A DNA stretch of 64,000 bases, taken from the NCBI RefSeq assembly GCF_015773195.1, contig NZ_JADWYK010000004.1, positions 1 to 64,000 of the forward strand. The letters are read 5' to 3'. The notes under the pieces were generated by a model that saw only the letters and a program-made list of their open reading frames with translations, had not been told where the DNA came from and searched no databases. Position 1 is the stretch's first letter. Each line of letters opens with the position of its first letter. Source of the stretch: Hymenobacter guriensis (lineage in GTDB: Bacteria > Bacteroidota > Bacteroidia > Cytophagales > Hymenobacteraceae). Position numbers and translations under genes: made by a program. Of the stretch, positions 8,723-17,355 are shown piece after piece.

Positions 8723-9793
8723 ATGGCGCACTCCGCCCATAAGCTACCCTCCTGCGCCAATTGCGGCCACGACTTCAAGGCGGCCGAAAACTACTGCCCC
8801 GACTGCGGCCAGCAAAACCACCCCCTCGACCTCTCCTTTGGGCACGTAGCCGAGGAAGTGCTCGAAGGCCTTTTCCACTTCGATGGCAAGGTGTTCCGCA
8901 CCCTGCGGCAGCTGCTGTTTGCGCCGGGGGCCCTCACGCGTCATTTCTGGGAAGGCAAGCGCGTGGCCTACGTGCCGCCCGTGCGCCTGTATGTGTTCAT
9001 CAGCTTTGTGTTTTTCCTGTTGCTTTCGGTGGCCCTGCACGCTCCCGAGCACGGCGAAATGCGCACGTTGGGCCAACGAGTCCGGCAGACCAGCATCCAG
9101 TACCGGGCCGATTCCATCCGCTTGGCAGGCCAGCTAGCCACTGCCGATTCCGTTCGGGTCAAGCGCATGCTGCGCAATACCCGGCACGTATCGGTGCTCA
9201 ACGGCATCGTGAATACCGATGTGAACAGCGACACCGTGGACTACCGCCGGTGGAATGGGGTGCTCTACACCCCGCAGGAATGGCGGGAGTTGCCAGGATA
9301 TTCCTCCGCCCAACTTGATGAGGTGCTGCGCCGCCACGGCCAGGAACCGTCGTTTCTGGGGCGTTTTATAGCGCGGCAGGGCCGGCGCGTGATGCAGTCG
9401 TCGGAGCAGGATATTTCCCATCAGTTTGTGCGCGGTATTTCGCTGATGATGTTCGTGCTCATGCCCGTGTTTGCCCTTCTGTTGAAGCTGCTGTACGTGC
9501 GCCGCAAGCAGTACTACCTGGCTCATTTGATGTTTGCCATTCATGTGCACTGCTTTGCCTTCCTGCTGTTTTCCCTGATGATGGTGCTGAGCCTGTTTGC
9601 CCACGTGCCCTCTAAGGCCGTCTTGCTGGTGCTGCCCCTGTTAGCTGTTTACCTGGCCGTAGCCCTGCGCAAAGCCTACCAGCAGAACTGGCTGAAAACC
9701 GCGTTGAAATTCGTTTTCCTGCTCGGACTCTATAGCCTTATTATTGCCTTTGGACTGGTAGGGGCGCTGGGCTTGAGCATGGTGCTGGTGTAG
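8723..9793 (+). CDS. DUF3667 family membrane protein with zinc ribbon
   Basis: 356 residues. The N-terminus has a four-cysteine zinc ribbon, CANCGHDF followed by CPDCGQQN, then the conserved stretch FHFDGKVFRTL and PPVRLYVFISFVFFLLL, hallmarks of DUF3667. Five hydrophobic segments are visible: one after the YVPPVR motif, then RGISLMMFVLMPVFALLLK, HLMFAIHVHCFAFLLFSLM, VLLVLPLLAVYLAVAL and a C-terminal one. A soluble loop of about 130 residues separates the first and second segments. Family function is unknown; an inner-membrane location with a cytoplasmic ribbon is likely. No obvious operon partner. Confidence 0.8.
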   Translation: MAHSAHKLPSCANCGHDFKAAENYCPDCGQQNHPLDLSFGHVAEEVLEGLFHFDGKVFRTLRQLLFAPGALTRHFWEGKRVAYVPPVRLYVFISFVFFLLLSVALHAPEHGEMRTLGQRVRQTSIQYRADSIRLAGQLATADSVRVKRMLRNTRHVSVLNGIVNTDVNSDTVDYRRWNGVLYTPQEWRELPGYSSAQLDEVLRRHGQEPSFLGRFIARQGRRVMQSSEQDISHQFVRGISLMMFVLMPVFALLLKLLYVRRKQYYLAHLMFAIHVHCFAFLLFSLMMVLSLFAHVPSKAVLLVLPLLAVYLAVALRKAYQQNWLKTALKFVFLLGLYSLIIAFGLVGALGLSMVLV

Positions 9794-9843
9794 GGAAACT
9801 GAGTCGTATTATTTCATAGCCTCCCTCCCGCTTCTCTGCTCGT

Positions 9844-10299
9844 ATGCTACCCGATACCCTCCGCCTGCTTTTCCGCCGCGACCTGAACCGGGTACAGCAG
9901 GAGCTTACCCAGTACCGAGACGAAGAAACCATCTGGCAGGTAGAAAAAGCTATTGCCAACTCGGCCGGCAACCTTAGCCTGCACCTTGTCGGCAACCTGC
10001 GAACCTATATCGGCGCCGAATTGGGCGGCGTGGCGTACACCCGGCACCGGGAGTTGGAATTCTCGCTTAAGAACGTACCTCGTCAGGAGTTGCTGGAGAA
10101 GGTAGCCGAAACGCGCGACATTGTGGATGAGTCGCTACGCGCGCTACCCCCTGAGAGGCTGGCCCAGGAGTACCCCCTGCTGGTGTTCGAGCAGAAGACC
10201 TCCACCGAATACCTGCTGGTTCATCTGGCTACGCACCTTGCCTATCATCTGGGGCAGATCAACTACCACCGCCGCCTGCTCGACTTCACCGCGCCATAG
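9844..10299 (+). CDS. DinB-like four-helix protein (DUF1572 type)
   Basis: 151 residues with the DinB helix-bundle pattern: LHLVGNLRTYIG in helix two, a downstream R-H, and HLATHLAYHLGQINYHRR in the last helix. The three His residues placed on separate helices (HLVGN, THLAYH, NYH) would bind a divalent metal. DinB proteins include thiol-dependent transferases (bacillithiol S-transferase group); the substrate here is unknown. ATG at 9844 starts directly on the first helix. It stands alone; the imperfect hairpin AGCCAC/GTGGCT near 10353-10379 may end its transcript. Bases 10300-10440 hold no gene. Confidence 0.75.
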   Translation: MLPDTLRLLFRRDLNRVQQELTQYRDEETIWQVEKAIANSAGNLSLHLVGNLRTYIGAELGGVAYTRHRELEFSLKNVPRQELLEKVAETRDIVDESLRALPPERLAQEYPLLVFEQKTSTEYLLVHLATHLAYHLGQINYHRRLLDFTAP

Positions 10300-10440
10300 C
10301 CCGGCCGGCCTCGCCAACACTCCGCGCAGCGTGCGTCCCGTCGCAAAACTGAAAGCCACACCCGCTTGGTTGGAGTGGCTCCCACCGGCCTTCATCGAAA
10401 AGCCCGGCCCCTACTTCCCGCAATTGCCTAGCTTTACCCC

Positions 10441-12261
10441 ATGCGTACGGCTTTCAACTGGGGTAAAATTCGGCTAATGGCTCTGCTGGCGGGGCTGGCC
10501 GCGTGCTCCTCCCCCGACGCTACCGAGGCCCCCACCCAAACCCAGGACGTGCGCGTGCGCTACTCGGCCCGCCGCGTGGTGCTGCCCGAGCTGCCCCAGC
10601 GCGCCCGCCTCCTCGACCGGAACGACTCCGTGCTGGTAGCCACCCGCCTGCAGTTTCTGCTGCAGCTGCCGCGCCGCTCCCCGCTTGATACCCTGAAGCT
10701 GGGCCTGCTGCTGGGCTGGGACTCCACCACTGTGCGCCGCCGCATACTAGAGGCCCTACCCTATCCCGGAGCCCGCCCCAGCTATGGAGTACAGCTCCGC
10801 CTCACCGCCGCCGAAGTAGCCCGGGTGCGCCAGGACAGCGCCGCCTGGCCCACGCTCACCCTCAGCCAGCGCCGCCAGCGCGTGTACACTACCCCGGCGG
10901 GTGCCCCGGTGCTGGGCTACACCTACGCCGAGGCCCAGCCTTTCCTGCGCCAGGCCCGCCGCACCAGCCGCGGCCGCTTCTACCGCCTGCGCAACGGCGG
11001 GCTGGAAACGTATTACAACGGCCTGCTCAACGGCCACCGCGGCTACCTGCATCCCTTAGTAGATAAGCAAGGCCGCCAGCACGGCAGCTGGGCCAAAGAC
11101 ACCCTCTTCCAGCAGGGCCAGGACCTGCACCTCACCCTCGATGTGAAGCTGCAGGCCTACGCCGAAAAGCTGCTCGGGGGCCGCCGCGGCTACCTTGTGG
11201 CCCTCGACCCGCGCACCGGCGAAATCCTGGCTTACGTCTCAGCCCCAGTATACCAGGCTTCCACCCTCACCGCCCCCGACCAGGCCGGGGTGCGGGCCGA
11301 ACTGCTGGAGCACGAGGACATGCCTTTGCTGAACCGCCCCGCTATGCTGGCCAACCCGCCCGGCTCGGTTTTCAAGCTGGTGAATGCCGCCATAGCCCTG
11401 CAGTTGGGCGCTATTCGCCCTGGCACCGGCTTCCGCTGCGACCAGTCGTTGGTAAGCTGCGTGCACGACCACCCCAAAGCCAGCAGCCTCACCGCCGGCC
11501 TCAAGTACAGCTGCAACCCCTACTTCTACCAGGTGCTGCAGAACGTCATCAACCACGTGCCCGACTCGCTGGTGCAGGATACCGTAGCGGCCCGCCACGT
11601 CAACCTGGCCCAATGGCGCCGCTATGCCCGCTCCTTCGGGCTCGATTCAGTGCTCGGCGTGGATGTGCCCCGCGAAGCCCCCGGCTTTCTACCCACCCCC
11701 GCCTACTACGACAAAGCCCGCCGTACCCGCGCCTGGACCTACCGTTCCATCTACTCGCTTAGCATCGGGCAAGGCGAAATAAACCTCACGGGCCTGCAGA
11801 TGGCCAACATGGCTGCCATCATTGCCAACCGCGGCTGGTACTACCCGCCCCACCTGGTGCGCGGCATCGGAGCGGGCGGCTCGCTGGCTCGCTTCACCAA
11901 AAAGCACCGTACGCTTATAGACAGCGCAAACTTCGCGGCCCTCATTCCTGGTATGACAGCCGTGATGCAGCGCGGTGGCACCGCCGATGCCTCCAGCCTT
12001 GCCGACGTAGGCATCACGGTAGCGGGCAAAACCGGCACCGTGGAAAACGACGAGGGCGACGACCACGCCGCCTTCGTGGGCTTTGCGCCCGCCAACAACC
12101 CCAAAATTGCCGTAGCCGTGTACCTCGAAAACGCCGGCTTCGGGGCCACCGCCGCCGCGCCCTGCGCCGTGCTGGTAATGGAAAAGCACCTGCGCGGCTA
12201 CATCGCGCCCAAGCGCAAACGCTGGGAAGCGCGCATCCAGCGCCGGGCAAAGCAGGAGTAA
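10441..12261 (+). CDS. PBP2-type peptidoglycan transpeptidase with lipoprotein signal
   Basis: 606 residues; cross-links peptidoglycan strands in the periplasm. The transpeptidase motifs are all present: S-V-F-K (catalytic Ser309, Lys312), S-C-N at 357-359 and K-T-G-T from Lys530. The N-terminal half carries a class B dimerisation-type domain, with GLLNGHRGYLHPLVDKQGRQ before it meets the catalytic domain. The family member MrdA/PBP2 normally has a membrane anchor; here the start is MRTAFNWGKIRL, then MALLAGLAAC with a lipobox cysteine at 22, so lipid anchoring is inferred. No rodA or mre genes are beside it, so it may be a second, non-elongasome copy. ATG at 10441. Confidence 0.88.
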   Translation: MRTAFNWGKIRLMALLAGLAACSSPDATEAPTQTQDVRVRYSARRVVLPELPQRARLLDRNDSVLVATRLQFLLQLPRRSPLDTLKLGLLLGWDSTTVRRRILEALPYPGARPSYGVQLRLTAAEVARVRQDSAAWPTLTLSQRRQRVYTTPAGAPVLGYTYAEAQPFLRQARRTSRGRFYRLRNGGLETYYNGLLNGHRGYLHPLVDKQGRQHGSWAKDTLFQQGQDLHLTLDVKLQAYAEKLLGGRRGYLVALDPRTGEILAYVSAPVYQASTLTAPDQAGVRAELLEHEDMPLLNRPAMLANPPGSVFKLVNAAIALQLGAIRPGTGFRCDQSLVSCVHDHPKASSLTAGLKYSCNPYFYQVLQNVINHVPDSLVQDTVAARHVNLAQWRRYARSFGLDSVLGVDVPREAPGFLPTPAYYDKARRTRAWTYRSIYSLSIGQGEINLTGLQMANMAAIIANRGWYYPPHLVRGIGAGGSLARFTKKHRTLIDSANFAALIPGMTAVMQRGGTADASSLADVGITVAGKTGTVENDEGDDHAAFVGFAPANNPKIAVAVYLENAGFGATAAAPCAVLVMEKHLRGYIAPKRKRWEARIQRRAKQE

Positions 12262-12317
12262 ACGGTGTAGCTGGCTCTGGCTTTACAAATACCGCCGGCC
12301 CCGTGTATTTTCGCCTT

Positions 12318-13442
12318 ATGAAACGCAGCATTTGGCTTACTATCGTGGCGCTGCTGCTGGCGGGAGCCGGGCGGGCGCAGTCGTTGGCGGGAATATGGCA
12401 GGGCGTGGAAACCGATACCGGCGAAGGCCAGCGGGTGTGGCCGGCGGTTCTGCGCCTCCAGAAAAGCAGCGGTAACGGCTTGTTCGGCATTCTCTACCAG
12501 GAAGTGGGCGGGCAGGCGGGCACGTCCGTCACTTTTCAGATTCAGGGCACGCCCACGGCCAAGGGCTTTCTGCTGAAACATGTGCGCAAGCTCGATGAAA
12601 CCGGCAGCACGCCCTTCACTTACTGGTGCGACGGTGCCATCACCTTCACCTACGACCCGGCCCAGGAAAAGCTCACCGGCCAGGCCACCTACCGCCCCGT
12701 CGGCGACTGCGACGTGGGGGCCTTCACCCTATACCGGGTCAGGCTGAAATCGGCGGCGAAAGTAGCGGCTGGAGTCGAAACCACTATTCGCGTATCGGGC
12801 CGCAGTGTGCGCTGGTACCTGGACCCCGAGCTGCAGAAACCCGTGGCTGCGGGCAACACCTACCGCACCCGCCTCAGCAAAACCACCACCTTCTACCTCA
12901 CCCAGGGCTACTACCCCAGCCGCGAAAGCGCCGTAGTGCCTATTACGGTTCAGGTGGCGGGCAGCCCGCCGGCACCGCGGCCCACGCCGCCCGTAGCTGC
13001 CCGGCCCACCCCCGCCCTGCCGCCGCTGGATACGGCCAGACGTACCCTCATCCTGCCCCCGCCCGATACCGCCCGCACCCCGTCCCTGCTACCCCCGCCC
13101 CAGGTGCTTTCTCCGACGCCCGTGGTGCTGCCTACCGTGTTGTTTCGCCTGGGCACGGCCGAGTTGCTGCCCGACGGGCTACCGGCCCTCAACGCCCTGG
13201 CCTCGGAGCTGAAAGCCCGCCCCGCGCTGCGGCTGCGCATTGCGGGCCACACCGACCGCGTGGGTGAGCCGCAGAAAAACCTGCTACTCTCGGAGCAGCG
13301 GGCCGAAGCGGTAAAAAGCTACCTGGTAAGTGCCGGCGTTGCGGCCGAGCGCCTCAGCACCACCGGCTACGGCGACACCCGCCCAATTTACTCCTCACCC
13401 GATGCCCGCAACCGCCGCGTGGAGGTGGAGCAGGTACCATAG
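12318..13442 (+). CDS. OmpA-family peptidoglycan-binding protein, secreted
   Basis: 374 residues. Signal peptide KRSIWLTIVALLLAGAGRAQ, then a beta-rich domain (SLAGIWQGVETDTGEG, with CDGAITFTY) resembling lipocalin-like or DUF-type calycin strands, a proline-rich linker at about residues 215-270, and a C-terminal OmpA domain: LRIAGHTDRVGEP, LLLSEQRAEAV and NRRVEV near the end. The OmpA domain binds diaminopimelate of peptidoglycan and anchors the outer layer. ATG at 12318 chosen over the upstream TTG-side start because it begins the signal peptide. TATTTTCG at 12306 is too close to be its own -7 box. Confidence 0.85.
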   Translation: MKRSIWLTIVALLLAGAGRAQSLAGIWQGVETDTGEGQRVWPAVLRLQKSSGNGLFGILYQEVGGQAGTSVTFQIQGTPTAKGFLLKHVRKLDETGSTPFTYWCDGAITFTYDPAQEKLTGQATYRPVGDCDVGAFTLYRVRLKSAAKVAAGVETTIRVSGRSVRWYLDPELQKPVAAGNTYRTRLSKTTTFYLTQGYYPSRESAVVPITVQVAGSPPAPRPTPPVAARPTPALPPLDTARRTLILPPPDTARTPSLLPPPQVLSPTPVVLPTVLFRLGTAELLPDGLPALNALASELKARPALRLRIAGHTDRVGEPQKNLLLSEQRAEAVKSYLVSAGVAAERLSTTGYGDTRPIYSSPDARNRRVEVEQVP

Positions 13443-13558
13443 CCCGCCAGGAAATGGCATGTTCCTGCCCGTATCATTTTTGTATTAATCAAGAGTAGTG
13501 TATGAGTAAGCCACGAAATTAAGTATGCTTGCATAACAATTTTTCAACTAGTGCGTAC

Positions 13559-13566
13559 TATCTTTG
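13559..13566 (+). promoter_or_regulatory. Candidate -7 box of the small peptide gene
   Basis: TATCTTTG matches TAnnTTTG and lies 41 bases before the ATG at 13607. No TTG box is seen at the expected distance upstream, so this is a partial match. The stretch 13443-13558 is AT-rich and without a gene. Confidence 0.4.
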
Positions 13567-13606
13567 CAGTCAATAAACTGATTTGCTTCATACTACCTGA
13601 TTTACC

Positions 13607-13744
13607 ATGAAAAAGAGCACTGCTGCCGTTTCTTCGCTGTTGCTGCTGGGGAGCCTTGGGTCGCTCAGCCTGCTGGCCGCCCACGTGCGCGACCTGAACC
13701 TGTTTTTTGACCTGCGCGACGAGGAAGAGCTGCACTTCTGCTAA
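13607..13744 (+). CDS. Small secreted peptide, 45 residues, ends in Cys
   Basis: Too short for usual gene finders. ATG at 13607 gives KKSTAAVSSLLLLGSLGSLS, a good signal-peptide or membrane-anchor region, then a short acidic tail RDLNLFFDLRDEEELHFC ending in cysteine. It has its own -7 box (13559), start, stop at 13742-13744 and a tetraloop terminator 22 bases later, so it looks like a complete transcription unit. It is GC-rich like its neighbours. I recognise no family. Possible roles: signal peptide-derived pheromone, small membrane modulator of a neighbouring process, or a leader peptide; none is shown by the sequence. The alternative is a non-coding RNA with an incidental open frame. Confidence 0.5.
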   Translation: MKKSTAAVSSLLLLGSLGSLSLLAAHVRDLNLFFDLRDEEELHFC

Positions 13745-13765
13745 GCCCTTTTCGGTTGAATACCG

Positions 13766-13792
13766 CAAACCTCGCCTTCGGGCGGGGTTTGT
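13766..13792 (+). terminator. Tetraloop terminator after the small peptide gene
   Basis: CAAACCTCGCC, TTCG loop, GGCGGGGTTTG: an 11-pair stem with one G-T wobble and a stable loop. The following T-run is weak. Bases 13793-13992 hold no gene. Confidence 0.65.
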
Positions 13793-13992
13793 TGCGTTCA
13801 GGGGCAAACAAACGCGGCTTCACTTTCAGGCACTTACCCCTGTCGCCCGAAAAAAACCGTATCCATTCCGGCCGGTTTTCGGTACTTCACCGCCAGGAAG
13901 CTCACGCGGAGCTTGCCGTTTGTATTCTGTTCATCGGGGCACGGCCGTCCGGCAAACCGCAGGCGGCCACGTGTCACCAAACCATTGATTCT

Positions 13993-14628
13993 ATGGACCT
14001 GACCGGCTTGAAAGAGCAAATCAGCTACATCATCGGGCGCGATATGGCCCGCAATTTCTCCGAGCAGGGCCTCGATCTGAACATCGACGTGCTGGCAGCC
14101 AGCATGAAGAGTGCCCTGGCCGGCCAGCCAAGCCAGCTCAGCCCCGAGCAAATTCAGGCCGCCATGCAGCAGCTGCAGGCGCAGTTCGGCGGCGGCGAAG
14201 AAGAGGAAGAAGACCATCAAGACCCCACTGCCATGCAAAACAACAAAGCCGAAGGCGAAGCTTTCCTCGCCGAAAACCAGAACAAGCCGGGCATCACCAC
14301 CCTGCCCAGCGGCCTGCAGTACGAAGTGCTGACTGAGGGCTCGGGCAAGAAGCCCGGTCCCCGCTCCCAGGTGACCACACACTACCACGGCACCCTCATC
14401 AACGGCCGCGTGTTCGATTCATCGTACCAGCGCGGACAGCCGGCTACGTTCGGCGTGAACCAGGTAATTGCGGGCTGGACAGAGGCGCTGCAACTGATGC
14501 CCGAAGGCTCGAAGTGGCGCCTGTACATTCCCTCGGATCTGGCCTACGGCAAGCGGGGCGCCGGCCGCGACATTGGCCCCGACTCTGCGCTCATCTTCGA
14601 CGTAGAGCTGCTGAAAGTAAACAACTAA
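13993..14628 (+). CDS. FKBP-type peptidyl-prolyl isomerase (FklB-like)
   Basis: 211 residues; catalyses cis-trans isomerisation of proline peptide bonds. N-terminal helical dimerisation region (residues 1-85, DLTGLKEQISYIIGRDMARN typical of FklB/Mip), an acidic Glu/Asp stretch near 70, and a C-terminal FKBP domain with YEVLTEGSGKKPG, GTLINGRVFDSSYQRG and VIAGWTEALQLMPEGSKW. The frame extends upstream, but the ATG at 13993 starts directly on the family N-terminus and has no signal peptide, so a cytoplasmic enzyme is inferred. Downstream is a folded element before the next gene. Confidence 0.88.
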   Translation: MDLTGLKEQISYIIGRDMARNFSEQGLDLNIDVLAASMKSALAGQPSQLSPEQIQAAMQQLQAQFGGGEEEEEDHQDPTAMQNNKAEGEAFLAENQNKPGITTLPSGLQYEVLTEGSGKKPGPRSQVTTHYHGTLINGRVFDSSYQRGQPATFGVNQVIAGWTEALQLMPEGSKWRLYIPSDLAYGKRGAGRDIGPDSALIFDVELLKVNN

Positions 14629-14635
14629 TGTATTC

Positions 14636-14701
14636 GGCCCCGGTTGGCTCAGGCGGTCCTCCGCCACGCTGGACAACGACCAGCACTGCCCAACCGGGGC
14701 C
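14636..14701 (+). other. Three-way-junction RNA/DNA fold
   Basis: Outer stem: GGCCCCGGTTGG (14636-14647) pairs perfectly with CCAACCGGGGCC (14690-14701). Inside are two further hairpins: GGCGG-TCCT-CCGCC (14652-14665) and GCTGG-ACAACGA-CCAGC (14668-14684). All 22 stem pairs are Watson-Crick. It starts 8 bases after the FKBP stop and ends 10 bases before the ATG at 14712. Candidate attenuator, processing site or new RNA motif; no T-run follows. Confidence 0.6.
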
Positions 14702-14711
14702 TATACGTGTC

Positions 14712-15224
14712 ATGCCCGAGCCGGAAATTCCCGCTACGCCCCCGCCGCCGCACCGCGCCCCGGACCTGCATAGCCCCGACGGCCGCCTCACGCTCAGCCA
14801 CGACCGGGTACGCATCCACAACCAAACGTTTGGGCTCCTGGAACTGGAGCGCGCCGAGCTGAAGCCCGTGCGCTGGCTGCTGTGGTACCTGCTGGGTGGC
14901 CTGGTCTTCACGTTTGTGGCGCTGGGCTACCTAAACTTCTGGCTGCGTACTACGCCGGCGGTTATTGGCCTGGTGATAGGGGCGCTGCTGTTTATTGTGG
15001 GCCAGCGGGGCACCAACCGGCTGCGGCTGTATCGGCTGGGCCGCGAAGCCGCTCACTTTGCCTTGCCTGGTGCCGCAGAGCCCTGGTACCAGCTTACCGG
15101 TGAGCTGAACCGCCGCATCCAGGACCGCCACGATGGGGCTGCGCAGGCAGCTGCCGAGGCTTGGGCCGCCGAAGAAGCCGCCCGTCTGGCTACGCTTCCT
15201 CCCCCACCCGATTTGGGTGAGTAA
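14712..15224 (+). CDS. Small membrane protein of unknown function
   Basis: 170 residues from the ATG at 14712. Proline-rich N-terminus (PEPEIPATPPPPHRAPD), then LTLSHDRVRIHNQTFGLLEL (a PH-like strand pattern near residue 30), two adjacent membrane segments (WLLWYLLGGLVFTFVALGYL, then AVIGLVIGALLFIVG) and a cytoplasmic-looking Ala/Glu-rich tail. An upstream ATG at 14628 overlaps the FKBP stop (TAATG) and would add 28 residues encoded by the folded element; low third-position GC there and the perfect stems favour 14712. The pattern of a strand domain plus a membrane pair recalls DUF6232-type proteins, a weak idea. Function unknown. Confidence 0.6.
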   Translation: MPEPEIPATPPPPHRAPDLHSPDGRLTLSHDRVRIHNQTFGLLELERAELKPVRWLLWYLLGGLVFTFVALGYLNFWLRTTPAVIGLVIGALLFIVGQRGTNRLRLYRLGREAAHFALPGAAEPWYQLTGELNRRIQDRHDGAAQAAAEAWAAEEAARLATLPPPPDLGE

Positions 15225-15275
15225 TCTTCCTTTTCCTTTCCGAATAAGTTAACGCGCCACTGTGGGTTCCATGCC

Positions 15276-15283
15276 TACCTTTG
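15276..15283 (+). promoter_or_regulatory. Candidate -7 box for kup
   Basis: TACCTTTG, a full match to TAnnTTTG, 42 bases upstream of the kup ATG. No clear TTG box at the usual distance. Confidence 0.45.
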
Positions 15284-15324
15284 GGCGCTTTTTCGCGTAG
15301 CCCCGATTTCTCTTTTCGCGCCGT

Positions 15325-17262
15325 ATGAACACCGACAAACACGGACACTCCGCCATATCCACGGCGGGCTTGCTTATTGCCCTGGGCATTATTTACGGCG
15401 ACATCGGCACCTCGCCCCTGTACGTGATGAAGGCCATTGTGCCCGACGTCATCACCCAAGATCTGGTGTACGGCGGCATTTCCTGCGTGCTCTGGACCCT
15501 GACGCTGCAAACCACCATCAAATATGTGCTGCTTACGCTGAACGCGGACAACAACGGGGAAGGCGGCATTTTCTCGCTTTATGCCCTGGTACGGCGGCGC
15601 GGGGCCTGGCTGTCGGCGGTGGCTATTGTGGGCGGCGCGGCGCTGCTGGCCGATGGCGTGATTACCCCACCTATTTCCGTTTCCTCAGCCATTGAAGGGC
15701 TGGAAGCCGTGTATCCCGGCATCCCGACGATGTACATCGTCATTGCCATTCTGTGCGGGCTGTTTCTGCTGCAGAGCTTCGGCACCCAGATTGTGGGCAA
15801 GGCCTTCGGGCCGATTATGTTTCTGTGGTTTTCGATGCTGGCGGTACTGGGCGTTTACGGTATTGTGCATCACCCGGAAATTCTGAAAGCGGCCAACCCC
15901 TATTATGCCTACAACCTGCTGGTGAACACGCCGGGCGGATTCTGGCTGCTGGGAGCTGTGTTTCTGTGTACCACCGGGGCTGAGGCCCTGTACTCCGATT
16001 TGGGCCACTGCGGCAAGGGCAATATCCGCATCAGCTGGATGTTTGTGAAGCTCTGCCTGCTGCTCAACTACTTCGGGCAGGGTGGCTGGCTGATGGCCCA
16101 CGCAGGCGAAAAGCTGGCTGGTCGCAACCCCTTCTACTCGCTCATGCCGGAGTGGTTTCTCCTCATCGGCATCGGCATTGCGACTATTGCCGCCATTATT
16201 GCCTCGCAGGCGCTGATAACGGGCTCCTTCACGCTGGTAGCGGAGGCTATCCGCCTGAACATGTGGCCCAAGGTAAAGCTCAACTACCCCACCAACGTGA
16301 AGGGCCAGCTCTACGTGCCCAGCATGAACCGTCTGCTACTGCTGGGCTGCATTGCGGTGGTGTTGTACTTCAAACGCTCTGAGCACATGGAAGCGGCCTA
16401 CGGCCTGGCCATCACCATCACCATGCTTATGACGACGCTGCTACTCTCCATGTGGCTGCGCACCAAGCGGGTGCCGCTGCCGCTGGTGGTGCTGTTTCTG
16501 GTGGTGTACGGGCTGATTGAGGGTTCTTTTCTGGTGGCCAACCTGATCAAGTTTCCGCACGGGGGCTGGGTGTCGGTGGCTATCAGCCTCTGTTTGATTT
16601 CGGTGATGTACGTGTGGCTGCGGGCTTACTTCATCAAGCGCCGCCTCACGGAGTTCGTGAAGATTGAGCCCTACATCGACGCGCTGAAGGAGCTTAGCAA
16701 CGACGAATCCATTTCCAAGTACGCCACCCATCTGGTGTTTATGTCGTCGGCTGAGCGGCAGTCGGAAATCGAGTCGAAGATCATCTACTCCATCTTCCAG
16801 AAGCGCCCCAAGCGGGCCGATATCTACTGGTTCGTGCACGTGGATACCACCGATGAGCCGTATACGATGGAGTACAAAGTAACCGAGCTGGCCCCCGACG
16901 ATGTGTTCCGCATCACGTTCCGGCTGGGCTTCCGGGTGGAGCAGCGCATCAACCTGTACTTCCGCAAAGTGGTGGAAGACCTCGTGCGCAACAAGGAAGT
17001 GGACATCACCTCCCGCTACGAGAGCCTGAGCAAGCAGCACGTGACCGGCGACTTCCGCTTTGTGGTGCTGGAGAAATTCCTATCGGTGGAAAACGAGTTT
17101 CCGTGGGTGGAAAAGCTGGTGATGCAGGCTTACTTCTACATCAAGCAGTTCATTGCCTCCGAAGACAAGTACTTCGGCCTCGACACCTCGTCGGTGAAGG
17201 TGGAAAAGGTGCCGCTGGTGATTACGCCGGTGCGCGAGGTAGCCCTGCAGCGCGTGCAGTAG
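15325..17262 (+). CDS. kup: Potassium uptake protein Kup (K+/H+ symporter)
   Basis: 645 residues, the normal Kup length. Moves K+ inward across the inner membrane with protons. Diagnostic first segment GIIYGDIGTSPLYV, followed by NADNNGEGGIFSLYAL, ADGVITPPISVSSAIEG and ALYSDLGHCGKGNIRISW; about twelve hydrophobic segments fill residues 10-440 and a soluble C-terminal domain of about 200 residues follows. ATG at 15325 starts a short polar tail before the first segment. Preceded by a -7 box at 15276 and ended by the hairpin at 17306. Single gene unit, unlinked to other transport genes. Confidence 0.95.
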   Translation: MNTDKHGHSAISTAGLLIALGIIYGDIGTSPLYVMKAIVPDVITQDLVYGGISCVLWTLTLQTTIKYVLLTLNADNNGEGGIFSLYALVRRRGAWLSAVAIVGGAALLADGVITPPISVSSAIEGLEAVYPGIPTMYIVIAILCGLFLLQSFGTQIVGKAFGPIMFLWFSMLAVLGVYGIVHHPEILKAANPYYAYNLLVNTPGGFWLLGAVFLCTTGAEALYSDLGHCGKGNIRISWMFVKLCLLLNYFGQGGWLMAHAGEKLAGRNPFYSLMPEWFLLIGIGIATIAAIIASQALITGSFTLVAEAIRLNMWPKVKLNYPTNVKGQLYVPSMNRLLLLGCIAVVLYFKRSEHMEAAYGLAITITMLMTTLLLSMWLRTKRVPLPLVVLFLVVYGLIEGSFLVANLIKFPHGGWVSVAISLCLISVMYVWLRAYFIKRRLTEFVKIEPYIDALKELSNDESISKYATHLVFMSSAERQSEIESKIIYSIFQKRPKRADIYWFVHVDTTDEPYTMEYKVTELAPDDVFRITFRLGFRVEQRINLYFRKVVEDLVRNKEVDITSRYESLSKQHVTGDFRFVVLEKFLSVENEFPWVEKLVMQAYFYIKQFIASEDKYFGLDTSSVKVEKVPLVITPVREVALQRVQ

Positions 17263-17305
17263 CGCCAGCTGGCGAAGCGGCAAGCCGCCTGCCCGAAGAC
17301 AAACA

Positions 17306-17335
17306 AAAGGGCCCGACATAACTGTCGGGCCCTTT
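17306..17335. terminator. Bidirectional terminator between kup and the M61 peptidase gene
   Basis: AAAGGGCCCGACA, TAAC loop, TGTCGGGCCCTTT with further T on one side and A on the other. It serves two convergent genes. Confidence 0.85.
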
Positions 17336-17355
17336 GACTTTTTAGTTAATGGTCG

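Noticed and set aside
14636..14701. tRNA-like shape
   Set aside because: The outer stem is 12 pairs, there is only room for two inner arms, and no GTTCRANNC T-loop or anticodon arm is present.
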